Source: Toxoplasma gondii ME49 (lineage: Eukaryota; Apicomplexa; Conoidasida; Eucoccidiorida; Sarcocystidae). Taken from it: DNA of 64,000 nucleotides. Below are positions 11,620 through 23,874 of this stretch, one piece after another. A program made the translations under genes and the position numbers. The notes under the pieces were generated by a model. The model did no database searches. It was not told the DNA's origin and saw only the letters and a list, made by a program, of their open reading frames with translations. The stretch is taken from positions 5,604,212-5,668,211 of the forward strand of contig NC_031478.1 in assembly GCF_000006565.2 (NCBI RefSeq). Reading direction: 5' to 3'. The first letter of the stretch is position 1; each line of letters starts with the position of its first letter.

Positions 11620-14600
11620 ATGGGAAGTCAGGGAGTGAGGAGCGGCTCCGCTAGCCGCAGCGGGAGTGGAGAGAACAGCCGGAGCAGCAGCTGCGCGCGA
11701 GACGCTTCCTCTTCTCCACCCCGTTCCACGTTCAATTCGCCGCGTCTGCGTGCTCAGGCGGAACGCCAGGCGGCGGCGCAAGCGGAGGCAGTGGCGTCCT
11801 CCTCTTCGATGCCGCGAAATGGCTGTCAGTCTTCGGTTGCTGCCGGCGTTTCGTCGGGTCGCAGCACGAAGTTCTCCGGATCGTTTTTCAGTCAAGCGAG
11901 CAGCTCGGGAGCAGGTCGGTCGAAGCGCGGGGGCATGTGGTGCTATATCTGTCGAGACTCGATGCAACGAGGGGAGGAGAACACCGTGGAGTGTACCGCC
12001 TGTCCGAAGCGGTTCCACATGGAGTGTCTCCAGCAGGAGGGCGTGATCCAGCCCGGTGAGCGAGTGGCTGCGGACGACTGGATGTGCCCGCAGTGTCTGG
12101 AGGAACATGAAGAAGACGAGATCCAGAACGACGAACGATGTTTCATCTGCAAGCGGAAGGAGCCGGAGGACGAGGAGGAGGACCGCCTGCTCATGTGCGA
12201 CGGATGCCCGAACAGCTACCACATGCGGTCCTGCCTGAAACTGACGATCGAGCCCGACGAAGAAAAGTGGTTCTGCCCTGAGTGCAATCCCTCGGGCTTC
12301 AAGCAGGACGAAATTCGCCGCCTCGGCCGCGGCCGCGCTGGCGCCGGCACGACCGAAGGCCGCGGCGAAATCGTGAACTCGTCGACGTGCTACGTTTGCC
12401 AACGGCCCGGAAAACTCCTCGGCTGCGACTTTTGTGTCAACAGCTTCCATCCCACCTGTCTCGTAGACGTGGACTGGGACGCCATCGGCGAAGAGTGGGA
12501 GTGTCCAGTCTGCAAGGGTCACGACCCGCTGGCGAACCAGATGCACAAGCGGTGGTCGCGCGCCGAGATCGACGCGAAGCGGAAGGAGCGCATCAAGTGC
12601 CTGGAGCGGATCCGCGTGAAGACGACTCGGTATCGCAACCGCTTTCTCCTCGTCAACCAAAAGGACCTCGGACCGTTTGTCAACCAGAAGGTCTTGAACA
12701 ACCTAGCCAAGTCGTTTCGCGCGCAAATGAACGCAAACGCTTCGGGAAGGCGCCGCGGCCCCCAGGCCCAATGCGGCCGGTTGCAGGTCGAGCGGTCGAT
12801 CCAGGATCTCCTGGAGAGCCTCGAGGACGAGGCTGCAGAGGAGAGCGCCAAATTTGTCAAGCGCGCGTACCGGGCGTGTCGTCACCCGAGTGGTCGGAAG
12901 ATCGAGGGTGTACCGCTGCGTGAAGGCATAGCACTGAAGCCGCACCAGGAAGAAGGCGTGGAATGGCTCCTGCGGTCCTTCATGACTGGAGGCGGCATTC
13001 TCGCCGACGAGATGGGGCTCGGAAAGACGATCCAAACCCTGTGCTTCTTGTCGTACTTGAACGCGATGAAGCTCGAGGGCCCCCACTTGATCGTCGTCCC
13101 GCTGTCCACCGTGGGCAACTGGATGCGGGAAGTCCACCGCTTCACCCCGTCGCTGACGCATATTAAAATCTGCGGGTCGCGCGCCGAGCGCCAGCACGCG
13201 ATGGAGGACCGCCTGGCGCAGAAGGGACTCTACGATTTGTACATCACAACGTACGAGACAGTGAAGAGCGAGGAGGAGTTCTTTGTGGAGACGATTCCTC
13301 ACTGGCAATGCATCGTTCTGGACGAAGCACACCGCATCAAGAATGCGTCGGGCGCCATTCGCCACGCCCTGGACCGCGTCATCGGCAACATGCGGCTGCT
13401 GCTGACGGGGACGCCTCTCCAGAACAACGCTGCAGAGTTGTTCACGCTCATCAACTTCCTTATGCCGGACGTGTTCCGGGACTCGCAGGTAATTGAGCAG
13501 GCTTTTTTGGCGAATCCACAGGGTGGCGGCGCGGGTGCGCAAGCGGCGACCAAGAGGGATACAGCCTCCGGACGCGGCGATAACATCAGCCCCAAGAGTC
13601 AGAACGGGAAGAAGGCTCCCGTTGTCGAGGTGGACCAGCTGTTCCGCCAGGAAGATCTGGAGGCGATTCGTAACCTTCTCGACCGCGTTATGCTAAGAAG
13701 ACTAAAGGAACAGGCTATCGCCCTCCCGAAAAAGTTGTACCATTCTGTTTGGGTGCCGCTCTCGGCGCCGGCCGCCTCGTGGCTCGAACGACTGCTGCGA
13801 GTTCGAGCGCTGCAGGAAGCTGGCAAGGACAAACTAAACACGAGCTCGTATCGTAAGATGCTGGGACTCGTTATCAAAATGCGCATCATCTGCGCACACC
13901 CGAAGGCTCTCTGTGCCCGCGAGAGCCAAATGCAGCGACTCCAGGCGTTTTTCGTGGAGGAGAACGCGGAAATGCAGACGGAGGTAATCGAGGCTGCCCG
14001 GAAGATCCAACGGATCGAAGGAGAAGCCCACATACTGTGCAGCGCGAAGCTTACGTTCCTGGATAAACTGATGCGTCACCTGCACGAGCTAAACTGCAAG
14101 TATGTCCCTAGGTATGAGAAAGACTACGAGAACCATCGACGAGAGACCGCGACGTACAAGTTCTATAAACACCACGAGGAACGGGTGAAGGAGGAAACGG
14201 CCGCAGGGCGCAAGCCTCCGCGGCGCCCAAAGAGAAACGAACTTGGAGGCATCGAAGAGTTCCAGCGTTTGCTGCGGGCGGGTCACCCGCGACTGGCGGG
14301 TGTACCAACAGTTGAAGACCCCGACTTCCTAGAGGAAGGCATGTACCCAGCCGAATTTCAGCTGCCGCAGCCGGTTGAGTCAAGCGTGAGAGGCGCAGAC
14401 GGACTGGGTCTCCTCGGAAGACGGCGGGCGAGTGGGGACGAGGGTGTCGATATGGAGAACGGGCGAGACAGAGGGAAGGTATCGAGTTCTTCAGAAGGGG
14501 CGGACATGGCAGAGGGCAAACATGGCGCTTCTCAGTCGTCTCGCGGACCGCATGATGGAACTGGGAAGCGGAAGGTGATTGACGATGAGGATGACCAAGA

Positions 14601-17600
14601 CGAGGGCGACGCCGTCAAGTCCCGAGATGCGGCCCGGACTAAGAAAAAGCGTGGCTTGGTCATTTTGGACGAGGACGATGATATGGGGACTGTGACGGCC
14701 GTTTCTTCTTCGTCCCCCGTCCCCATTGCCTCCTCAATGACTTCCTCCACTGCAGCCACGTCGCCCGCGGCTGAGGACGCGTCTTCTGGCGCAAGGCGGA
14801 GCAGTTCTTCAGAACATTCGGACGAACTGCGTCCGCCCCCCACCCCAGGTGAAGGCGCTTCTACTGCCGCCTCGGTGGTGAAAAGTGAAGATGCGGTGCC
14901 GAATGGGCTGCAGGCGTCTCCGAGGGGACTGTGTGCCTCCCCACGGGCCGGCGATGAGGCCTTGTCGACGACGTGCTGCACCAGCACCCCGTCAAGCACG
15001 AAAGACAACGGAAGAAGAAGCGGCCGAAGCAGCGATGGAACCCAACCGGCGTATCCCGTAAAGAAGGAAGAAGGCGAGCAAGTGGGCGGAGCAAAGGCGG
15101 AAGTGTCCAAGGAGGAGACGGAAGAGACCAAAGTGGAGGTGAAGGTCGAAACGCAGGAGCGAACAGAGGGCGCGGAACAACAGCGGAACGGAAAGGGAGA
15201 AGCAGTGGCGTTTGGAAATGAAAAACAAGAATTCGTCATCGACCGGTCACAACCTAAAGCCCAGCGACTCCTTGTCTTCACGCAGTTTCAACTCGTCCTG
15301 GATGAACTCGAAGCCTACTGCCACTATCGAGGCTGGAAATATCTAAGGTTCGTTCCGTGCTCAAACCCCAGATAATACTGTCTCTTCCGTAGGCAGTTTT
15401 GTGGGTGTTGGCCGGACGTGAAAGCACCTTTCACTTTTTTGCCCACGTGTACACCACTGGAAATCATTAGTTCGCAAGAGATAACTTCACGTCGCTTTTC
15501 AGCTGCCAAAGATGCGTGGATGTACCCAACCGTTTTGGACGGAGAGCTTGTGTCGCCAGTCAACTTCCGGCGGGTAAAATTCCTCACGAGTGCGCTCGCA
15601 CAGTGAGTTGGTAGCCAACTCTTCCTGACTTGTGCCAAATCTGCATGCGTTGTTGTGTTCCGAGCTGCCACGCGATCTCCACAGCTAACGCACGTAGCTC
15701 CAGAGGCCGCGGAGGAGCCTGTGCTTGCCCTTCTGTGCTGTCGTGTTTCACGGAAATGGTATCTTTTTTTTACTGTTCTCAGACTAGATGGGTCGACAAA
15801 CAAGTTCGTGCGCGAACTCGACATCCGCGACTTCAACTCCGAGAACAGCACGTACTTCGTCTACCTCATCAGCACCCGCGCAGGAGGTCTTGGGATCAAC
15901 CTGACGTCGGCCAACCACGTCGTCCTCTACGACCATGACTGGAACCCTTTCATCGATCTCCAAGCAATTGACAGGTGCGGGCGGAAGAAAGAGAAGGTGG
16001 AGGGAAAGCAGGTGGACCATTCGTGCGGGGCAGGCGAATGGGGAGACACTAGAGATTCTTTGCACGCAGAGCACAGCTGCGGTATTCCCTTGAGCACGCA
16101 TTGCCTTTCCGACGGTAAAGCTAGTTCTATTTCTTGTGCGTTAACCTGTTTGTTTGCTGCAGAGCTCATCGTATCGGGCAACAAAGGGCGGTCCACGTCT
16201 GGAGTCTCGTCAACGAGTGGACGGTCGAGGAACGCATGGCCTTCCGACGTGAACAGGTGTGTTTGGGGCAGCGGAATTCTGCGAGAGAGCACAAGGTAGC
16301 CAGAAATGATGTTCGCGCATCCGAGATGCCAGATGAAGCCAACGAAGAAAGCAAGGAAACAGGAAGAAGCAGGCATTTAGGTACGGGAGAGGCGGAGGAG
16401 ACGGCGGAGGCAGCGACATAAAGGAGAACGCAGGGATCGAAGGAAGAGAGGTAGCCTAGCGACTGAGTGAAGGCGGTAACGGAGACGAGAGGGCGCGCAG
16501 CCACAGAGAAACGAGAGAGGGGAGAGCCACTTGCCGCTGGTCTTTCTGCTGATCACTAACAACGTCTCAACAAGCAATCGTGAGAGTGTGACCATTTATT
16601 CGTTCTTCAGAAACTGCGTTTAGACAAACTTCTCGTTCAAAACCAGCAGGAAGAAGCCCTGGACGACGAAGACGAAGAACAGCAGAAAGGTGGAGACAAA
16701 ATCTCGACCGATGAGATTCGAAAGCTTATGCTGCACGGCCGCAAGGCTATTGTGGTGCGTCGACGTCCATATCTGTCACTGTTTCCAGAATACTTGCGTG
16801 AACTTCGTCGTGCATTCTGCGCTTCACTTTAAATTTCCAGAGGCTGTTCTCCTGTGGGCATCACTACAGTAGTAGTATGGTCGTAAGTGCGCATGTCGTT
16901 CCACTTTTGCGCATATTTACGTACCCCTTCCTCAGGCGTTCCTGTTTCTCTGCGTTTCTGTTTCCGCAATACCGTATCGTCGCTTCAACTGTTCCTTGCT
17001 ATTCTGCACGCTAGAGTCTTCAACTGCCCGTATCATCGTGTCGTTCGCTGACACCCCTCGAATGTGCGGGACACAGGATGCCGTCTACGCGTGCTGCTTT
17101 TGTAGTTCAGCCACTGTGGATTCGTCCTTTTCGTGTTTCCAGGAAGTGGCAGCAAAGAATCCTGTCAGTATTGCAGAGTGTTCTCTGGAGGAGTTGACGG
17201 ATCGTCAGCGTCTCCCTCTTCCCGAGCTTATGGATGGCGAGGGCAACGGGGACAGTGCTCTTCTGGACTCCAGTCGCATAACAACAAACGAAGATGGAGA
17301 CGACGATGAACTGGGTAGCCGCGATGGCGAAAATATGGTTGACATCGATGAGGTGATGAACGAAGAAGCAGAAGAGCAAAACAAACGGTTTCAGCTACTT
17401 GAGTCCGCAGATAGCGTCTCTCCCGATACAGGAAGTGTAGAGATGGGAGTGGCAGGCTGTGGAGGCTCTACAGGAGGCCCGCAAGACAGTCCAGAAGGCT
17501 CCAAGACCACCAGCGAAAATGAGACTGCTTTCGCAAGGGAGATCGAGAGAGCGAGGGAGGGAGAAGAAGGACGGACACCCACGGGTGACCAGGCTGTGCC

Positions 17601-20600
17601 GAGTCCGGCCGAGGGAGAAAACGACGCAAGCCGCGGATCCGGCACAGGCAGAACCAAGGGGAAACTCGAAAACGAGTTGCAAAGAGCTGGTGTCTTGTGG
17701 CGGTCAGAAAGAGAAAGAAAGAAACCCATCGCTGTGTATGTACCCCAGGAATTCGGCCAAAGGTACGTGGTACACGAAAGGAAGACGGGTGGTGCAGAGA
17801 AGAGAGAGTATGCCAGTAATGGTCGTGTTGCCGTGGATGTTGTATCTGTATTTTTCTAAAAGACTGTTGTTGGAAGTTGTTTACGGTCTCTGCTGCGTAG
17901 TGATGTTCTGCAGTGGACGTTCGTGGCATGCCGCTTGATGTGAGTTTCTTCCTCGGGCTCTTTCTCCCTCTGCCCTTTTTCGCTGAGAACTAGCGGGCTC
18001 TTCCCGCTGCTTCAGGCCCTCTCCGTCTTCCATGTCGATGTGTGCGGAAGGCTTGCGTGGAGAACCGAACCTTTTGACAGTGGAAACGAGCGATTGCACG
18101 TGGGCCTCTCTGGTTTCTTTTGTAGGGAGGAGAGGAAGAAGATAAAGCACGAAAGCAAGTGCTTCCTGTGTGGCAACGGAAAGGACTTTGAACACACGAG
18201 CGTGGACGCCGATGGCAACACAACTAAGGTGTCGCTGGGAGACTTAGTGTATTGCAGCGGTTGCCCGCGGTCCTATCATCGCGTCTGCGAAGGTCTACCA
18301 CGAGATGTGAAGAAGAGCTGGAGATGCAGATGGCATGAGTGCTGCCTTTGCTTCCGGAAAACGTCTCAGTGCGGGAACATGCTCATCCACTGCGCCAAGT
18401 GTCCTACGTCGTTCTGCTACGACTGTTTTCCTCCCGACTACTGTCGCCACAATGTTAGCGAAGAGTACTACTCTTATCTCCGCCAGAGGGGAATGAATGT
18501 TACGCCTCAAAACTGGATTCTTCTGCTATGTTCCCGGTGCAAAGCGGTTGAAGAGCAACAGACGAGAAGACGGCTTACGAAGGAAGAGAAGGAACAAGAG
18601 AAACTCCAGCAGAAGGAGCTGCGTCAACAGCAGAAGGAACTCCACCACGACCTTGACGCTTCCAAGAGGAAGCAAGAAAATCAACAAAGACGGCAGGAGT
18701 GCAGGCAGCGTGCAGAAGAAGAGAGACAGGTAGGGCTACAGTCACCGTGGTTCTCGAACTGTTTTTCTCTCCCACGTCCGTTTCTCGTGTTCGCGTCCTC
18801 TGTTTTGTATCTTCTATGCGTCTTCCTCGATCTGGATTTCGCGGTTGGTTTGGTCTCTCTCGTTGTCTCTGTTTCGTCGCAGTTCCAGGAAGCGAAGCAG
18901 CAGATTGATTCTCAGGACGCGAAGCAAGAAGAAGAGCTCCGTCAAGCGTACCAGCATCTCTTCCCCGCTGCTTTTACGGAAGAACTTCACAAACGCGTTT
19001 CTGCAGCCAAGTCGGCTCAGAAGGCCAGTCGGGATGCGTCCGTGGCAGTTCAGGCACAGGTCGCTGCAGCTGCGGCTGCCAGAGCCGTGGCTGTCTCTGT
19101 TGTCTCCGCGGCAGCTAGTGGATCCCAACCAGCGGTGTCGGGAAGTCTGGATGAGCAGCAACAAAGGAGTCTCCAAGCGGCGGCAGCAGCAGCTCAGCAG
19201 GCGGCTCTCAATGCGAAAAAGGCGCAGCAGCAAACGAAGAGGCCGGTGAATCAGCTGGCAAATATGAAGCTTCCCGGAGCGTCGATTGCCCTGTGTGAAA
19301 ACTGCCACTTCCCCTGCCACGGAGTGCGGGACTATCCGGCGCCGTGCTGCTTCCCCGCAGAGGTCCAGTCACGGTTTTTCGTTCGCTGTACTCCAGGGGG
19401 AACGACCAAGACGAGCGGTTGCTACTCGCCCCTGGGAGATAACTCGAAAGCGAGTCAGATCCACACTGGCAATGACTCGGATCAAGGCTCTCTTTCTGCG
19501 TCTCCAGACGCTCTCCAACTCCGAGAGGGCGAGGAGGAAGCAGGCACAAGTCACGGGCAGAAGAGAGACGAGGACTACGGAGCGGAGATCACGACCGGGG
19601 ACGGCCAGCAGCGGTCTCCGTCCGACCGCGAAAACGGGCCTGGAACTGCGTCGCCAGGCGCCGCTCTGCTGCCCGCAGGAAGGGGAAGAGGCGGAGCAGG
19701 AACACCCATGACTCCTGAGGTGCCCGCCGCCCTCGCTGAAAAATTGGGTCTCTCCGTCGAGGCGCTGACCAGTGGAGTCGATGCAGCGACTGCGGCGCAA
19801 ATCACAGCAGCTGGCGGCGCTTCAGACCAAGTGCGCTTCGTCCATCGCCAAGTTTGTGGCTGCTGTGGAGAATGCCGAACGGGAAGGCGTGGACACCTCA
19901 GGAAACACTGCCCGAATCTGCCGGCTGAGGAGAAGAAAAAGGTAAGAAACGAATGGATCGTGGGCTCGGATATCTAGCAAATTCAGCAGGGTTGTTTGAA
20001 CCATTTAATTCCAAGTAGAAGATGTGTAAAACTATCATATTACAAGCATTTCAAAATGTAGTCAGTAGATGGGTGATTATTCGGGCATATAGTATGATTT
20101 TCGACTATTATAGGTAGTGCTTTTTGTGATTACGAGCGATAACTGTAATCCATGCATTACGCTTAGAACATAACCGATGTGGGATAGCCTTAATGTAGGA
20201 TATGCAGATCAATCCGAGCTGCAAACTGTGCAACTCAAATCGAATGATCAAGAGACCCCATCCGGTGGGGTGATGGTACAACAATCGTAAAGAATCACCT
20301 TTAGCTGTCTCAAGCAGTCCATTACACCGAACCTCCGATAGACAGATATGTCTTGGTTGATTATATGCTAGTGGCTATATGTCAGTCGAACATGCGCATT
20401 TTAGGATTCCATGAAATCCGTCTGGAAGAAGAAGCTTGATAGCTCTATGCGGAATCACATCTTCCTCGAGCGACTCGACAGGCACAGGACCAATGTGTGC
20501 ATGGCGTGAATGCATATCCTTATGTACCATGTTTTTCTTGGTGCGTCTTCGAAGCGACACTTCCACTTCATGTGGTCTTTTGTGTTTTTCCGTGCTTCTC

Positions 20601-22147
20601 AGTACGTCGAACGACGAGAAAAGATGCAACAGCTAATTCAAAAACTCATGCAACACCCGCCGATTCCCGACACATCAAACGTCAACGGCTATGCAGGAGC
20701 TTCCCCACAGCGGCTCAAGTGGTACTTCCAGCAGTATCAACAGCAAGTAAGCAGATCCGTGATAGAAACACAGCTCACGCTTTTTCCTCGACTGCTGTAG
20801 ATTGGTTATCTGTGGTTGTGAAACTGGTAGACATTTTGGTTGAGGGAGAAAGCTTCGCTTGGACAGCTGGGTATCTGCATCTGGGACAAATCAAAGGACC
20901 CATCTCTTTTCTTGTGTGGATGTAGAAGACCGTGCCCTGTCTGCTTACTGATAGCAGTCGTTGACCGAACGCCGTGTGTAGACCGTGACTTGAGTGTGTA
21001 GCAACGGGTATCGAGTACTTTACTAGCCAAGAACGCCTCTGTTTTCTCGCTGTGTTCGCAGGCGGACCGTATCGTTGAAGAGACGATGATTGTTCTGGGT
21101 CTTCAAGCGGCGGTGGCGCCCCGGACATTTGGACAACGCCGGTCGGCAGGGGGCGGGAGTTCTGGTCTACCAAGTGGATCACCTGCGGGCAGTTTCCCTC
21201 GGAGTCCAGGGACTGCATCTCAGCTCGTGCTCCACCAGCAAGGTGGAGGTTTACCTGTGGTAGAAGGGGCAGCGACAGGTGGACGAAAAAGAAATGTCGA
21301 TTCTGGCCATGCAACTCCGGGTGGAGCAGGCATGAAGAAGCAGCCAGCCGGTCGACGTCCAAGTGCCAGTCCAAAGAGCGCAGGGCGAGAATCGTCGACC
21401 GGCGGAAGTGACGTAGAAGTTGTAGGTGTCGGCCGCACCAACCAATCTTCTGGAGGAGAAAAAGGCAGTCGCTCTCAGGCTGGAAAGGGAGCTGGTGGCG
21501 AAGGCAAGGCCGGACGAGGAAACAAGCTTCCGGCGACAAACCCGTGGAACACAGGTCCTCATACCTCCTGCAACAGCCTCGCTTCGGCAACCACTACCAA
21601 AGAGGGGGGTTTAACACCGAAGACTCTGCTCAAGGGCGTCGACAGTGCTGTTCAATCTGGATTTGCTGGGGCGTGTACTGCAAATGCTCCCTTCGCTGGC
21701 CCGGGGTTCAAACGCGCGCTTGGCGATGGCAAAAGCAACCGATCAGGTGGAGACACGACGGCGCCTGGAGGTAGCACAGATAGTAGCCCAAGCAGTGGTG
21801 CGCCACCGCAGAAACGGCGAAAACCAGCGTCTCCAAAGGGGCTTGTGGGAACTGAATCAGGCACATCTGGTGGGAAAAGGGGAGCTGAAGGATCGTCGCT
21901 TCTGTCTGGTGCCACGACTGGCGCCTCGAGCAGCGGAAATTCCGGGGGAACGGGATTGAGTGCCGTTGCGCCTGTCAAACAACAGCAGTCGATACTGGAA
22001 TTCTTCTGTGCGCGAAATACAAAGAGTGGAGGAAACATCACCGCAGCGGGGGGTCCAATGGCCGTCCTCGCTGCTCTTGCTGCTGCCAAACAACGTGCAG
22101 CAGGTGGCGGCAGCGTCGCGGGGGCAGGAGGCAAGACAGTCCCGTAA
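11620..22147 (+). CDS. SNF2-family chromatin remodelling ATPase with PHD fingers, 2556 aa
   Basis: A nuclear ATP-dependent nucleosome remodeller. Exons: 11620-15347, 15783-15974, 16163-16256, 16611-16754, 17143-17762, 18126-18729, 18883-19941, 20603-20746, 21062-22147; all phases agree. Three Cys4-His-Cys3 PHD fingers lie near residues 107-164, 173-226 and 257-303. The ATPase starts near 438, with DEMGLGKT (Walker A) and DEAH. Lobe 2 carries STRAGGLGINL and QAIDRAHRIGQ. An insertion of about 385 residues, acidic and low-complexity, splits the two lobes (about 827-1212). A Cys/His-rich PHD-like block lies near 1605-1703, followed by a charged coiled coil, Ala/Gln-rich tracts and a C-terminal PIP-box. 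The PHD plus SNF2 layout recalls the apicomplexan SNF2L/ISWI-related proteins, but I see no SANT-SLIDE domain. The start is the first ATG after an in-frame stop. Confidence 0.85.
21983..22006 (+). other. PIP-box (PCNA-binding motif) in the remodeller C-terminus
   Basis: Codons here spell QQSILEFF, residues 2503-2510 of the 2556-residue remodeller. This is an exact match to the PCNA-interacting consensus Q-x-x-[ILM]-x-x-[FY]-[FY]. It sits in an otherwise Gly/Ser/Ala-rich, probably disordered tail, which is where working PIP-boxes usually lie. A lysine precedes it and basic residues follow. Whether it binds PCNA is inference. Confidence 0.6.
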
Positions 22148-23874
22148 GGAACTTCGGAAACCGGTCCGTTGTGGCCATTTTGTTGGAAAAGTGGACGGCT
22201 TCTTCAGTGAAGGAGCAGGCGTAGTATGAGGTCGTCCCCAGTAACGGGTGAGAGGAACAATCTCTGTTAGAGTCGGTGCAAGTACGTGTGCATCACTTGT
22301 GTGTTGCCTGGTACAAGGCAGAAACCACTAGGCCGAATTAGGGAATGGAGAGTTCAAGATGACGGTTTATTGACACGGCATTTGTGTTCTGTATAGCGGC
22401 TGCTCACGATCGGACAGAGTGACTCAAAGTTGCGTGACATGTGGCTTCCTTTGCTGTTTCAGAAAAGTTTCACACCGGGAAGGCAGAACAACTGCGGTCG
22501 CTCTGCATACGTACATTTGTAAAATTATACAGCTTCATCTTTTGTAGTGGAATTGCGCAGTTGATGTTCATGCATGTGTACGTCGAAACTAATTTTTTGT
22601 TCATTCCAGCTCCACAGTCAATGATCTAGGTAGAACTGGCGATTGATTGAAGTTGATGCATATGTAGTTATTTTCCCTTGCTTGATTAAAGGTCTATTTG
22701 TGCCGAATATTCCCGGGGGACTTGTGCGTGCCTGTACCCTGGAACGCGTGTGACTGACTTCCTTTCTTTCAACCATTTGACTGTACAACGCTGCAAATTT
22801 TTTTCTCCACTTCTTGCCTAGGGAACCTACGTACATCAAGAATCTTCCCTCTAGTAAAGCCAGGATTTGAAGAGCTTCATGCGAGCCATCTCGTAGTCCG
22901 AAAAGGTGCTGCTGATGATGCATTGGGCGGGGACTGTTGCACCGAAATGCGGTCTTGTCCGTTACGAGAGAACTCATTTTTCTGGTTGGTTTCGGTGTTA
23001 TGATTCTAAAAGACAAGGCCTTTCAAGCAAACTCAAGTACTTTGCTGCTGCGATAGGAACAAGCGAGGAAACCGAGGAATAGGGCTGCTTATATACTAGC
23101 GGTGCCTGGCTCCATCGATGTCTGGGATGTGCCGCTGGTTGATAATGGTTTCGTAGCTTCGTGGGACGAAGCGTGGGGTAATCACAAGTCCCCGGATTCC
23201 ATACAGGCCGTCCAACGTGAAAATATCTGGTATGTTCTCTAATTCTCTAATAGTGACTGACAGTCGTGCTACGCCTCACACACGCTCACGAATTCTGCCG
23301 TTGCAGAGTACCGAACCACAATCTGAACACCGATGTACCGTCACGAGTCGGCAACGGCGAACGGTCGACTGTTCTTGAAATATTTCCCCTCTACAACGTG
23401 CCAGTCAGCACTATCTCTGGTAAGTGTAGCTCTGCACTCGTCCGACGAAAGCTTTGAAGACGAGGCTTGCTCAAATATCATGCGTAAAGTTTTGGTCGGG
23501 CGTAGCCGCATTTGAGGGAAACACATAGGGGTAAAATAAACGTAGACTACAACACAATACCGTCTTCGTTTTTTGAGCAACGCTACCACATACAGATATA
23601 AGACATGGGCCGACACTACCTATCGCAAGGTGGAGCAGAGGGATTCTGGAATCCCCTCGTTCCTGTTGCCGAACCACACAGATCTGTTTAAACCAAGGAG
23701 CTACGAAAAAAAAAACTCGTCACTGCTCCAGCGCAGCATGAACTGATGGACAATGGGGTGGCCGATTCGCACTTCTTCCGGATCAGGTACCCCGAGAATC
23801 AATGAAAAAGCGCTGCGTGAAACAAGACTGGAGCGGCTAGTTCCTTTTATAACACGGTGGCGCAGATGAACACT
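22148..23874. other. Convergent 3' regions between remodeller and coiled-coil genes
   Basis: This 1.7 kb interval lies between two tail-to-tail genes. I see no ORF with coding character and no structured RNA. It probably holds the two 3' UTRs. Confidence 0.5.

Noticed and set aside
11482..12660. 392-codon open frame on the - strand opposite the PHD fingers
   Set aside because: Antisense shadow of the GC-rich PHD region; the sense strand has clear zinc fingers.
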